Shown one piece after another: positions 9,381 to 18,475 of a stretch of DNA of 41,299 nt. The notes beneath the pieces are model-generated. The model was not told the DNA's origin. It searched no databases and was given only the letters and a program-made list of their open reading frames with translations. Both the position numbers and the translations under genes were made by a program. The stretch comes from CBDCKR01 sp964572045. GTDB lineage: Bacteria > Gemmatimonadota > Gemmatimonadetes > Longimicrobiales > Gaopeijiaceae. The stretch spans positions 1 to 41,299 of the forward strand of contig CAZNEI010000021.1 in NCBI GenBank assembly GCA_964572045.1, in the 5' to 3' direction. Position 1 is the first letter of the stretch; every line of letters begins with the position of its first letter.

Positions 9381-9412
9381 ACGGTTCCTCCATCGCCGAT
9401 GGGTTGCTGTAG

Positions 9413-9441
9413 GAAATAGGTTCGGCAGTGCTACCTGTCAA
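9413..9441 (-). promoter_or_regulatory. Sigma-70-type promoter for the plug-like lipoprotein gene
   Basis: On the minus strand TTGACA (9441-9436), an exact -35 consensus, is followed by 17 bases and TATTTC (9418-9413) as a -10. Transcription would start near 9406 and leave a leader of about 25 bases ending in the GGAGG ribosome site. Spacing and position fit well; the -10 matches only the first three bases of TATAAT. Confidence 0.6.
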
Positions 9442-9525
9442 ATTGAAGACGGCTCGGCCGTGAAGCCGCTGTCGGCCCTGCCGCAGCATCCAGAGTCCAT
9501 GCGTCCCGCCAGCTCGCCGCCGCCA

Positions 9526-10068
9526 TCAGGGCAGCGTCCATGTCGCCCTGAGGCCGACGCCGTCGAGGCGCACGAAGCGGTCCCGGAGCGTCGCCAAGGG
9601 GACCACCTCCCACGTGTAACTCTTGTAGCGCCTTCCGAAGAGCGCCCCGGCGAACGCCCCTCCCACGGCGGCGAAGGCGGCGGTGTACGCCCTCCGGTCC
9701 GTCTCCTGGGGCGCTAGGGACTCGACACGTATCGCGTTGGATCGATCCACTAGGATCCACGCGCCGACACCCGCAGCGGCTCCGCCGAGCGCGCCGAAGA
9801 GAAGCGCCTTCGTCCGCATGCGCCCGACGTGCAGGGCCTCCAAGGCTTCGAACGGGACACTCGTCAGATCCACATGGTTGGGGATGCGAATAATGAGCTG
9901 GCCATCACCGAAGCCGACGACGTCCCCGTCGATCTGCATGGGCACCGACACCCGCACGCGATCGCCGATCTCGATCGGGAACACCTCTTGGGCCACCGCG
10001 GGCGCGGCGTACGCCGACACGAGGAGCGCCGTGAGTGCCAGCAGGTTTAACGCCTTCGAGAACTTCAT
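9526..10068 (-). CDS. Exported glycine-zipper protein with an LSm/SH3-like N-terminal segment
   Basis: 180 residues from the ATG at 10068. This start is preferred to 10074 because GGGGAAGG lies six bases upstream of 10068 but abuts the earlier ATG. Signal peptide 1-26 (AVA-Q). The first mature segment (GDRVRVSV, DGDVVGFGDGQLIIRI, VPFEALEALHV) reads like a small beta-barrel fold that sets up a glycine-rich pair of hydrophobic helices, FGALGGAAAGVGAWILV and AAFAAVGGAFAGALFG, both of glycine-zipper type. A closing strand segment (YTWEVVPLATL) follows. Such proteins usually insert into or oligomerise at membranes. I do not recognise a named family. Confidence 0.65.
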   Translation of the reverse strand: MKFSKALNLLALTALLVSAYAAPAVAQEVFPIEIGDRVRVSVPMQIDGDVVGFGDGQLIIRIPNHVDLTSVPFEALEALHVGRMRTKALLFGALGGAAAGVGAWILVDRSNAIRVESLAPQETDRRAYTAAFAAVGGAFAGALFGRRYKSYTWEVVPLATLRDRFVRLDGVGLRATWTLP

Positions 10069-10480
10069 GGCCATCCTTCCCCGTCGATTCCTGAACCGCC
10101 CCTCTCTGGGACCCCTCCCGGTCCCCCACATAATGATCCGAACTGCCGGGCATTTCCAGATTCGGATGGAGGGCGGCTGGCACCGACGGCGGCTACACAA
10201 GAAGAACTACGAGGCGCTCGCGGGTCCCTTACCGCACCGCACCCCCACGCTCCGAGTGCCTCGCAGGCTCCGAGGGTGCCGCCGATCGATGCAACGGCTG
10301 GATGAGGCAATGAAGACGTACCCGCCGGACTACGACCGTCGAGGCCGCCCGAGCTCCGCCCGCCGCGCCGCGCCCCTTGTGAATCCCTCGCGCCGCCCCC
10401 CATTTGTTGACCCTAGTGCCGTGCGCGCGGAAGGTCCGCCGCTCGCGATGCTCGAAGAAGCCCGATCGTGGAGGCGTTCC
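10069..10480. other. Divergent intergenic region between glycine-zipper gene and S9 peptidase gene
   Basis: About 410 bases with no gene I can support. It must hold promoters for both directions. The minus-strand candidate is listed separately. On the plus side a TTGACC near 10406 has no recognisable -10 at 16-18 bases. The frame of the peptidase stays open through this region, but the residues are Pro/Arg-rich and unlike the family. Confidence 0.45.
10130..10158 (-). promoter_or_regulatory. Possible promoter of the glycine-zipper gene
   Basis: On the minus strand TGGAAA (10158-10153) and CATTAT (10135-10130) are separated by 17 bases; each matches four of six consensus positions. A start near 10123 would give a leader of about 55 bases. 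The AT-rich CATTAT stands out in GC-rich surroundings. Confidence 0.4.
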
Positions 10481-13120
10481 ATGTCTGGTGGTACCTGCCC
10501 GACCCTGTTATCCCACCGCCTCAACCGAGTCCCGCTCCTCCTGGCTTGCGTTCTGTTTTGGCTTCCGACCGAGAGCCGGAGTCAGGATCAGGGCGTACCG
10601 TGGGACGCGCGACGCGTCCTCGAACAAAAGCAGTTCGTGTCGCCGCCGGACGCGATCTCGCAGGCCGTCCTGGCACCGCGATACCTCAACGTGACGTTGT
10701 CGGACGTGAGCGCCGACAGGCAGTGGTTCCTGCAGGAAGTCAGCGACGGGCCGGTGACGATGGACGTCTTCTCCAAGCCCTTCGATGAGCTCGGAGGCGA
10801 ATTCATCGACCCTGCGGCGAACCGCAGCCGCAGGCTGACGACCCGCAGCAATGCCGGAATCGTGGCGACGTCGGCCACCGACGGAACACGGGTGGACGTC
10901 GACGTCCCCGAGGGGGCCCGTGTCTCCAACGCTTCCTGGTCGCCAGAGGGCTCTCGGCTGGCGTTCTTCGCTCACTTCAGCGACGGCACGCACATCTACG
11001 TAGCGGACCCGGCCACAGGCCGGTCGGAGCGGATCACTCGTCGAGCCGTGCTGGCCACGCTGGCGACGTCGTACGAGTGGACGGCCAGGGGCGACAAGAT
11101 TGCCACGGTGCTGATTCCCGAAGACCGCCCCCCGAGGCCGGTCGAGCCCGCCGTGCCGACGGGCCCCCAGGTCAAGATGACCGAGGAGGGCGAGAACCGG
11201 CTGCGCACGTTCGCCAGCCTCATGAAGACGCCTCACGACGAGGCCCTCCTGGCGTGGCACGCCACGGGGCAGCTGGCGCTGGTCGACGTGGACAGTCGGG
11301 ACGTGGAGCTCATCGGCCCACCGACGATGGTGCGGGACTTCGACTTCTCGGCAGATGGGCGGCACGCACGGGTCACCCGCCTGGAGCATCCGTTCAGCTA
11401 CATCGTCCCGGTCAACAACTTCGGCCGCGTCGAGGAGATCTGGGACCTCGAGGGCAACGTCTTGAGGGAGCTTGACAAGACGCCCCTGAACACCGGGCTC
11501 GATGCTCCCACTCGACGTACGACCGGCTGCGGCCAGGCAGGGCAGGGCATCCCGGAGGGACGGCGGCAGATGACCTGGCGGGTCGACGGAGGCGGCCTGA
11601 CCTTCCTCGAGCGGGAGCGGCAAGACGACGGAGGGGACGACGCGGAGGCAGGGACCGAGGACCCTGAAGAGCCAGAGCGCACGGACCGCGTCCTGCAGTG
11701 GCTGCATCCCTTCGACGACGCCGGCCTCTCGGTCGTCTACGAGACCGAGCGCCGGATCTCCGCCCACCGATTCTCCCCGGACATGGCGATCCTGTTCGTC
11801 ACCGAACACGAAGGGGAGCAGGTGTACGAGTCCGCCGTATACCTCGAGGATCCTCAAGCCGAAGCTCAGACGCTGCTCGACTACGACTGCGAGGACTTCT
11901 ACGCGAACCCCGGCCTGCTCGTTATGGCGGGTGGCACTCTCCCGGCTCCCCCCAGCCGCTTCGCGCGCGAGAGCTCCGATCCCCGCGACCGGTCCGTGCA
12001 GTTGTCGGCCGACGGCGAACATGTGTTCTTCTACGGGACTCAGTACAACGCGGACCCACTGGCCGTGGCCCCGATGACTTTCCTGGATCGGGTGGGAATC
12101 CGGACCGGAGAGAAGGAGCGGATCTTCGAGGGAGACAACCGGGACGCGTACGAGGAGCTCACCTCGATTCTGGACATCGACGCCGGACGGTTCATCGTAT
12201 CGCGGGAATCCCCGACCGAGACGGCGCAAGGCTACCTGGTCCACGGCCCCAGCCGGGTGCAGATCACCAGCAACGTCGACTACACGCCCGACCTGACGTC
12301 GGCACCCCGAGAGCGTTTCACCGTCGAGCGCCCCGACGGCTTCCGGTTCTTGGTCAACGTCACGCTGCCGCCCGGATACCAGGCAGGAACCCGGCTTCCG
12401 TCGATGTTCTGGTTCTATCCCAGGGAATACGAGGACCAGGAGAGCTACGACGAGCGCGGCCGCACGTACAACAAGAACGCGTTTCCGGACTTCGGCGTGC
12501 GTTCGATCGAGTATCTGATCCGGCTCGGCTACGCCGTCGTGGAGCCCGACGCGCCGATCGTCGGGAAGCCGGGACAGATGAACAACAATTACGAGCACGA
12601 CCTGAGAAACAACTTGGCCGCCGTGATCGACGAGCTCGACCGCCGCGAGATCATCGATCGGCGCCGGCTCGGGCTCGGAGGGCACTCCTACGGCGCCTTC
12701 TCGACCGTGAATGCGATGGTGCACACGCCGTTTTTCAGGGCCGGCATCGCGGGGGACGGAAACTACAATCGCACCTTCACTCCCATGAGCTTCCAGAACG
12801 AGCGCCGTTTCCTATGGGACGCCAAGGAGGTCTATCTGGGGATGTCGCCGTTCCTCTTCGCCAACAACCTCACGGGGGCGCTCCTCCTCTATCACGGGCT
12901 GCACGACCAGAACGTGGGGACGGCTCCAGACCACTCCCCCAGGCTGTTCCATGCACTGAACGGATTGGGCAAGGAGGCCGCGCTGTACCTCTATCCCTTC
13001 GAGGACCACGGACCCGCGACCAAGGAGACGCTGCTCGACCTGTGGGGCCGATGGGCGGCCTGGCTCGAGCTTCACCTCAGGCAGGCCGAAGTTGGGGCGC
13101 GAGCGATAAGCGACGGGTGA
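10481..13120 (+). CDS. Exported S9 (prolyl-oligopeptidase-type) serine peptidase
   Basis: 879 residues from the ATG at 10481; TGGAGG stands six bases before it, and a basic n-region plus hydrophobic core (VPLLLACVLFWL) follow, so it is exported. Residues about 50-600 are a beta-propeller with TolB-like blades (ASWSPEGSRLAFFAHF, FDFSADGRHARVTRL, YTPDLTSAPRERFTV). The C-terminal alpha/beta-hydrolase carries the triad: Ser736 in GGHSYGAF, Asp809 in HGLHDQNVG and His843 in FEDHGP. The propeller restricts access to short peptides. It probably trims peptides in the periplasm or outside the cell, in keeping with the nearby SusCD pair. The DUF420 gene starts ten bases after its stop, so they are co-transcribed. 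Confidence 0.92.
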   Translation: MSGGTCPTLLSHRLNRVPLLLACVLFWLPTESRSQDQGVPWDARRVLEQKQFVSPPDAISQAVLAPRYLNVTLSDVSADRQWFLQEVSDGPVTMDVFSKPFDELGGEFIDPAANRSRRLTTRSNAGIVATSATDGTRVDVDVPEGARVSNASWSPEGSRLAFFAHFSDGTHIYVADPATGRSERITRRAVLATLATSYEWTARGDKIATVLIPEDRPPRPVEPAVPTGPQVKMTEEGENRLRTFASLMKTPHDEALLAWHATGQLALVDVDSRDVELIGPPTMVRDFDFSADGRHARVTRLEHPFSYIVPVNNFGRVEEIWDLEGNVLRELDKTPLNTGLDAPTRRTTGCGQAGQGIPEGRRQMTWRVDGGGLTFLERERQDDGGDDAEAGTEDPEEPERTDRVLQWLHPFDDAGLSVVYETERRISAHRFSPDMAILFVTEHEGEQVYESAVYLEDPQAEAQTLLDYDCEDFYANPGLLVMAGGTLPAPPSRFARESSDPRDRSVQLSADGEHVFFYGTQYNADPLAVAPMTFLDRVGIRTGEKERIFEGDNRDAYEELTSILDIDAGRFIVSRESPTETAQGYLVHGPSRVQITSNVDYTPDLTSAPRERFTVERPDGFRFLVNVTLPPGYQAGTRLPSMFWFYPREYEDQESYDERGRTYNKNAFPDFGVRSIEYLIRLGYAVVEPDAPIVGKPGQMNNNYEHDLRNNLAAVIDELDRREIIDRRRLGLGGHSYGAFSTVNAMVHTPFFRAGIAGDGNYNRTFTPMSFQNERRFLWDAKEVYLGMSPFLFANNLTGALLLYHGLHDQNVGTAPDHSPRLFHALNGLGKEAALYLYPFEDHGPATKETLLDLWGRWAAWLELHLRQAEVGARAISDG

Positions 13121-13130
13121 CGGGAGGCGC

Positions 13131-13724
13131 ATGGAGGAGCTCGACCCCCTAGCCGCGTCGCGTACGGGAGCGTCGGCCGAAAGGCCGCTCCGCACATACA
13201 GTGAGCGGGCTATCTGGATCGGGATCTCGGGGTTGAGCGTCCTCGTGGCCGGGCTCGTGGCTGCGCTCGCGGTCTTCCCGCAAGCGCTCCGGGTCGAAGG
13301 GCTCGACGTGTCTGCACTTCCGCGCTTCCACGCCATCCTCAACGGAACGACCGTAGCGCTCCTCACGTGCGGATACCTGGCGATCCGGCGGGGGCGCAGA
13401 ACCACGCACCTCCGGCTGATGTCCTTGAGCTTCGCGCTGTCGTGTCTCTTTCTTCTGTCGTACGTCCTCTATCACTCCACGGCGCCCAAGGTGAGCTTCG
13501 GAGGCGTGGGATGGACGCGCCCCGCGTACTTCTTCATCCTCATCACCCACATCTCACTGGCGCCGGTCCTGGTCCCGCTCGTACTCTTCACGCTGACGAG
13601 GGCGATCCGCGGCGAGTTTCCCAAGCACCGCCGACTGGCCCGGTGGACATTCCCCGTGTGGATGTACGTGGCCGCGACGGGCGTTCTGGTCTACCTCATG
13701 ATGGCGCCCTACTACCCGACCTGA
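13131..13724 (+). CDS. DUF420 multi-pass membrane protein
   Basis: 197 residues with a GGGAGG ribosome site three bases before the ATG. Five hydrophobic helices are visible: about 27-47, 65-85, 96-115, 134-154 and 173-193. Conserved His and aromatic positions of DUF420 are present (RFHAILNG, YVLYHST, FILITHISLAP, KHRRLARWTFPVWMYV). DUF420 members include CtaM, needed for haem-copper oxidase maturation in Firmicutes; whether this one has that job is inference, and no oxidase subunit lies in the window. It follows the S9 peptidase gene by ten bases, an odd partner. Confidence 0.88.
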   Translation: MEELDPLAASRTGASAERPLRTYSERAIWIGISGLSVLVAGLVAALAVFPQALRVEGLDVSALPRFHAILNGTTVALLTCGYLAIRRGRRTTHLRLMSLSFALSCLFLLSYVLYHSTAPKVSFGGVGWTRPAYFFILITHISLAPVLVPLVLFTLTRAIRGEFPKHRRLARWTFPVWMYVAATGVLVYLMMAPYYPT

Positions 13725-13837
13725 CCACACCGGGCTCGCCGCCGTCGAGGACTCGCGGACGCACGATCCGGGGGGCGCACTTCGGATCCGCTCGGGATGC
13801 TCGACTCCCGTCCACGAGCCGACCACCTCCGCCCGCG

Positions 13838-13867
13838 TTGACAGGAAGCCCGAGTCGCCTCGACATT
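13838..13867 (+). promoter_or_regulatory. Possible promoter of the Asp-box propeller gene
   Basis: TTGACA (13838-13843) is an exact -35 consensus. Eighteen bases later GACATT (13862-13867) matches three of six -10 positions. The following gene starts at 13934, leaving a leader of about 60 bases. The -10 is poor, so this is tentative. Confidence 0.35.
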
Positions 13868-13933
13868 GCCCCCTCCCCCTTCAGCAGAGGGGGCGACCCA
13901 CGCTTGCTGCCGCTCTCCGGGAGGAGTGGACCC

Positions 13934-16756
13934 ATGCCAGCGATTCGAGCCCTTGTTGTCGCCCTCGTCACCTTCTCCTGGCCACTGCCGCCTTCAGCCG
14001 AGGCGCAGGATGCCGATGAGGGCGGGGACGAGGTCATCCACCAGTCGGGGCACCCTCTCCTGCAACTATTTCGGTGGCGGTCGATCGGGCCGGTCGGACA
14101 GGGCGGTCGCGTGGACGACATCGCGGTCGCGCCCGACGACATCCATACCTTCTTCGTGGGCTTCGCCACCGGAGGCCTTTGGAAGACGACCAACAACGGT
14201 GTGACGTTTCATCCGATCTTCGACACTTATCCGGTCTCCTCCATCGGAGACGTCGCGATCGCCCCTTCGGACGCCGATATCGTGTGGGTGGGTACCGGGG
14301 AGTCGAACAATCGCCAGAGCTCGTCTTTCGGGGCCGGCGTCTACCGGTCCTCGGACGGAGGCGAGACCTTTGTGCACGCCGGACTCATGGAGACGCAGTC
14401 GATCTCGCGCATCCTCGTACACCCCTCCGACCCCAACACCGTCTGGGTGGCCGCGAACGGCCATCTCTTCGGTCCCAACGAGGAGCGCGGCGTCTACAAG
14501 ACGACGAACGGCGGTGCGTCGTGGACCAAGGTCCTTTACGTGGACGAAGACACGGGCGCGACAGACTTGGTCATCGACCCCTCGACCCCCAACACGCTCT
14601 TCGCCGCCACCTACCAGCGCCGCCGCACCGCGTGCTGTTTCGCGGGCGGAGGCCCGGGGAGCGGTATCTGGCGATCCGACGACGGCGGCGAGAACTGGAT
14701 CCGACTTTCGGGCAGCGGCCTTCCCAACGGGACGATGGGCCGTATCGCATTGGCCATGACTCGGGCGGACCCGGACGTGGTGTATGCTCAGATCGAGGTG
14801 GCCCCCGACCGGGAAGCGCCCCTCTCCGAAGCGGAGAGGGAGGAGTGGCAACGCCTCGCCCAAGAGGACTCCCTGAGGGCCGACCCCCAGTCCGACGGCG
14901 TCTGGCGGTCCCTCGACAAAGGGCGCACATGGGAGTTCCGGAGCAACGAGAACGGACGGCCGATGTACTTCAGCCAGATCCGCGCGGATCCGACCGATCC
15001 GGACGTGGTGTACGTCGTCGACCAGCAGGTCCACAAGTCGACCGACGGCGGACGATCGTTCGAGCAACTCGAGGGCTACGGGCATGTGGATCAGCACGCG
15101 TTCTGGATCAACCCGAACGATGGCGACCACCTCCTGATCGGCAACGACGGTGGAGTGGACGTGAGCTACGACCAGGGAGAGGCCTGGGAGTCGCTCCGCA
15201 CGTGGGCCGTGGGACAGCCCTACCACGCCTCGGTGGACATGCGTCGACCGTACTACGTGTGCACCGGACTGCAGGACAACGGGACTTGGTGCGGGCCGAG
15301 CTCGGTGCGGACGGGCGACATCCTGAGCCAGGACTGGTACCGCGTCGGCGGCGGCGACGGCTTCTACACGGCGGTGGATCCGACGGATTACCGCACGATA
15401 TTCGTCGAATCCCAGAACGGGAACATTCGGCGCGTGAGCCTGCGCACGGGGGAGCAGCAGAGCATCCGTCCGCGTGCGCCCACCGAGGAGAGCGACGACA
15501 CCAACATCGTGCCGGCACCCTCGGTGGGAACCGAGATCCGTTGGAACTGGAATACGCCGTTTGTCCTCTCCCCTCACAATCCCCGCGTGCTGTACGCGGG
15601 CGGCAACCGACTGTTCAGGTCCCTCGATCAGGGCGAGACGTGGACCGCAACTCCCGATCTGACGAGGAGCATCGATCGGGACGAGGTCGAGATCATGGGC
15701 CAGTACAACGCCCTCGTGCGCTGCAGGCCGTGGATCCGGGGCGAGGAGTGCATCCTCTCGCGCAACGATGGCGTGAGCAGCTACAGCACGATCGTCTCGC
15801 TGGCGGAGTCGACGTTGGTCCCCGGCCTCCTTTGGGTCGGCACCGACGACGGCAATGTTCAGGTGAGCCGCGACGGCGGGGCGACTTGGAGGGAGGTGGG
15901 CGAGAACGTGCCCGGAGGGACGATGCAGTACTACGTCTCCCGCGTGGAGGCCTCGCACTTCGACGCGGCGACGGCCTTCATCTCCATCGACGGGCACAAG
16001 AGCGACGACCTCCGGCCCTACGTGTTCGTCACGCGCGACTACGGACAGAGCTGGGAGTCGATCCGCTCGAACCTGCCGGACCACGGGAACGTGAACACGA
16101 TCCGGCAAGATCCGAGGCGTGAAGATCTCCTCTACGTCGGCACCGAGTTCGCCTTTTTCGTCTCGCTCGATGGGGGCGGCGAATGGCATCGGTTCATGAA
16201 CGGGCTTCCGACGACCCGCATCGATGACGTGCTCGTGCACCCGCGGGACAACGACCTCGTGCTGGCGACGCACGGGCGAAGCGTGTGGATCGTCGACGAT
16301 ATCACAGCGCTTCAGGACCTGACGCCGAAGGCATTGGACGTGGAGGCGCACCTCCTCGAGCCACGCGCCGCCGTGCAGTGGAAGGAGGACCGCACCCTGT
16401 CACGTGCCGTTACGGGAGACAAGAACTGGCGGGGACAGGCCGCCCCTCCGGGATCGGCGATCACCTACCATCTGAAGAGCGCACCGCAAGGCGACGTCAC
16501 GATCACGATCACTGACCTGGCCACCGGCGAAGTGTTCCGCACGCTCGACGGCACGGCCCGAGCCGGACTGAACCGCGTGCAGTGGGACCTCCTGGGGGAG
16601 GAGCCCGACGAGAGGGAGGGTCAGGGCGGATTCGGCGGTGGAAGCGGTGCACCCCGTGCCGAGCCGGGAATCTATGGCGTCACGCTGGAGGTGGACGGCG
16701 AAGAGCTGTCGGCGACCGTCAGGGTGCTTGAAGACATCTGGATGCAGGAGCGTTAA
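13934..16756 (+). CDS. Exported sortilin/VPS10-like Asp-box propeller protein
   Basis: 940 residues from the ATG at 13934, with GGGAGGAG seven bases upstream; signal peptide 1-24 (AEA-Q). The mature part contains about eleven Asp-box turns of the S/T-x-D/N-x-G-x-x-W/F type, among them VYKTTNGGASW, IWRSDDGGENW, VHKSTDGGRSF, LFRSLDQGETW and VQVSRDGGATW. They are spread along roughly residues 55-760, consistent with a large or double propeller as in VPS10/sortilin-domain proteins. The C-terminal 150 residues (ITYHLKSAPQGDVTITITD, GIYGVTLEVDGEE) look like a beta-sandwich. No catalytic residues are evident; binding of peptides or polysaccharide at the cell surface is a guess. Confidence 0.85.
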   Translation: MPAIRALVVALVTFSWPLPPSAEAQDADEGGDEVIHQSGHPLLQLFRWRSIGPVGQGGRVDDIAVAPDDIHTFFVGFATGGLWKTTNNGVTFHPIFDTYPVSSIGDVAIAPSDADIVWVGTGESNNRQSSSFGAGVYRSSDGGETFVHAGLMETQSISRILVHPSDPNTVWVAANGHLFGPNEERGVYKTTNGGASWTKVLYVDEDTGATDLVIDPSTPNTLFAATYQRRRTACCFAGGGPGSGIWRSDDGGENWIRLSGSGLPNGTMGRIALAMTRADPDVVYAQIEVAPDREAPLSEAEREEWQRLAQEDSLRADPQSDGVWRSLDKGRTWEFRSNENGRPMYFSQIRADPTDPDVVYVVDQQVHKSTDGGRSFEQLEGYGHVDQHAFWINPNDGDHLLIGNDGGVDVSYDQGEAWESLRTWAVGQPYHASVDMRRPYYVCTGLQDNGTWCGPSSVRTGDILSQDWYRVGGGDGFYTAVDPTDYRTIFVESQNGNIRRVSLRTGEQQSIRPRAPTEESDDTNIVPAPSVGTEIRWNWNTPFVLSPHNPRVLYAGGNRLFRSLDQGETWTATPDLTRSIDRDEVEIMGQYNALVRCRPWIRGEECILSRNDGVSSYSTIVSLAESTLVPGLLWVGTDDGNVQVSRDGGATWREVGENVPGGTMQYYVSRVEASHFDAATAFISIDGHKSDDLRPYVFVTRDYGQSWESIRSNLPDHGNVNTIRQDPRREDLLYVGTEFAFFVSLDGGGEWHRFMNGLPTTRIDDVLVHPRDNDLVLATHGRSVWIVDDITALQDLTPKALDVEAHLLEPRAAVQWKEDRTLSRAVTGDKNWRGQAAPPGSAITYHLKSAPQGDVTITITDLATGEVFRTLDGTARAGLNRVQWDLLGEEPDEREGQGGFGGGSGAPRAEPGIYGVTLEVDGEELSATVRVLEDIWMQER

Positions 16757-16903
16757 CGACTTGCCGAGGAGCGAAGCGGCCTCCGTGAACGTCGCCCGGC
16801 CCGCGCGCGCCCGACCTCCGGAATCTCCCGTGAGTTTCTATCTGGCCAACCAGTGCCCCCGCGACCGAACTTGCGCGGCACGTCAACCTGAGAAGCACAG
16901 CCC

Positions 16904-18475
16904 ATGAAGCCGATGAACTCCTCCGGCCGCGCCGGCCTGCTCATCACAGCCCTCGCCTTGTCCCCCCTGGCCTGTGAACCCAGGCCCGGGCCGATCGACG
17001 TCGTGGAGGCGTCCATCGCGGACCTTCAAGACGCAATCCTGACCGGCGGGACGACGTGCCGGCTCGTGGTTCAAGCGTATCTGGACCGGATCGAAGCCTA
17101 CGACGCGGCCACGGTCAACGCGATCACGGTCGTGAACCCGAACGCCCTGTCGCGAGCCGACGCCTTGGACGCCTTGTTGGCGGCGGACCTCGAGCCCCCG
17201 CCGCTCTTCTGCGCCCCGATCCTCGTGAAGGACAACTTCGACACGGACGACATGAGCACGACCGGCGGCTCCGTCGCGCTCATGGACAACATCCCTCCCG
17301 ACGACGCCTTCATGGTGAGGCGCATCCGCGAGGCAGGCGCAGTCGTGATCGCAAAGACCAATATGGCCGAGTGGGCGTTCAGCGCGCGGCAGACGGTGAG
17401 CTCATCGTACGACACGACGGCCAACGCCTACGCCCTGGACCGCGTACCCGCGGGATCGAGCGGAGGCACGGCCTCGGGCGTCGCGGCGAGCTTCGGGGTG
17501 GCGGGCTTGGGAACCGACACCGGGAACTCCATCCGAGGCCCCTCGTCGCACTTGGCGCTCGTGGGGATCCGCTCGACGATCGGGCTCACCAGCAGGGACG
17601 GGGTGATCCCACTGGCCCTGGACCGGGACATCGCCGGACCCATGACGCGCAGCGTTGAAGACGCGGCGACGATCTTCAACGTCGTCGCCGGATACGATCC
17701 GGCCGATCCCTACACGGAGGCCGGGCGCGATCGCAAGGAGCCGGATTACAGGGCGGGCCTCGACCCCGACGGGCTCGAGGGCGCCCGGGTCGCGGTGCTG
17801 CGACAGCTCGTGGACGCCGAGGACGCCGACACGGCGGTCATTCGTGTCTTCGAGGAGGCGATCGTGGATCTGGCTCGGCTCGGAGCCACGATCGTCGATC
17901 CGATGGAGTTCGACCTTCAGGCCCAACTCGATCGAGAGGGCATGTTCTGCAACCGCTTCCGCTACGACATGCATCAGTACTTGGCCTCACTGGGCGAAGG
18001 CGCGCCGATCCGCGACGTGCTCGAGGTGCTCGAGACCGGCGAATTCTCCTCCGGCTACGCGGAGGAGGAGCTGCTTACGTACGGAGAGATACCCATGGAC
18101 GTGCACCCCGAGGACTGGGAAACGCCTTGCCCCGACTACTTCGAGCACGAAGGGAGGCAGGCCTACCTCTCCGAGCTGACGGCCGCCATGGACGAGGCCG
18201 AGGTGGACGCGGTCATCTACCCCAGCTGGCGGAACCCTCCGGCGCACCTGGACCGGGGCCGGGAGGAGTATCTCGGGGACAACAGCCAGCTCGTGGCGCC
18301 GGCGACCGGCATGCCAGCCATCACCGTCCCCATGGGGTACACGTACGGCGACCTTCCCGCCGGGCTCCAGATCCTGGCGCGTCCCTACGACGAGCTCCTG
18401 CTCTTCCGGCTGGCCTACGCCTACGAGCAGGGGACGCGCCACCGAAGGCCGCCTCCAGGTTTTCCCCCGCTGTGA
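16904..18475 (+). CDS. Exported amidase-signature hydrolase
   Basis: 523 residues with an N-terminal hydrophobic signal ending PLAC; Pro at the -3 position makes lipidation uncertain, but export is likely. The amidase signature triad is visible: Lys109 in PILVKDNFD, cis-Ser185 in PAGSSGGTASG and nucleophile Ser209 in GTDTGNSIRGPSSH. The glycine before the nucleophile, usual in GGS-I/V-R, is Asn here. C-terminal substrate-pocket segments (DAVIYPSWRNPP, ATGMPAITVPMG, GLQILARPYDE) are intact. It hydrolyses C-N amide bonds; the substrate is unknown, with peptide amides fitting the neighbouring peptidase. The ribosome site is weak (GAGAAG). It is independent of the propeller gene by about 150 bases. 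Confidence 0.9.
   Translation: MKPMNSSGRAGLLITALALSPLACEPRPGPIDVVEASIADLQDAILTGGTTCRLVVQAYLDRIEAYDAATVNAITVVNPNALSRADALDALLAADLEPPPLFCAPILVKDNFDTDDMSTTGGSVALMDNIPPDDAFMVRRIREAGAVVIAKTNMAEWAFSARQTVSSSYDTTANAYALDRVPAGSSGGTASGVAASFGVAGLGTDTGNSIRGPSSHLALVGIRSTIGLTSRDGVIPLALDRDIAGPMTRSVEDAATIFNVVAGYDPADPYTEAGRDRKEPDYRAGLDPDGLEGARVAVLRQLVDAEDADTAVIRVFEEAIVDLARLGATIVDPMEFDLQAQLDREGMFCNRFRYDMHQYLASLGEGAPIRDVLEVLETGEFSSGYAEEELLTYGEIPMDVHPEDWETPCPDYFEHEGRQAYLSELTAAMDEAEVDAVIYPSWRNPPAHLDRGREEYLGDNSQLVAPATGMPAITVPMGYTYGDLPAGLQILARPYDELLLFRLAYAYEQGTRHRRPPPGFPPL

Noticed and set aside
10405..10434. TTGACC as -35 of the S9 gene
   Set aside because: Hexamers at 16-18 bases spacing (GAAGGT and neighbours) do not resemble a -10.
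10508..12724. 738-codon minus-strand frame over the S9 peptidase gene
   Set aside because: Mirror of a peptidase with an intact catalytic triad; no motif in the antisense product.
14066..16351. 761-codon minus-strand and 682-codon plus-strand frames over the Asp-box propeller
   Set aside because: Both are shadows of the real frame, which shows regular Asp-box motifs and a signal peptide.
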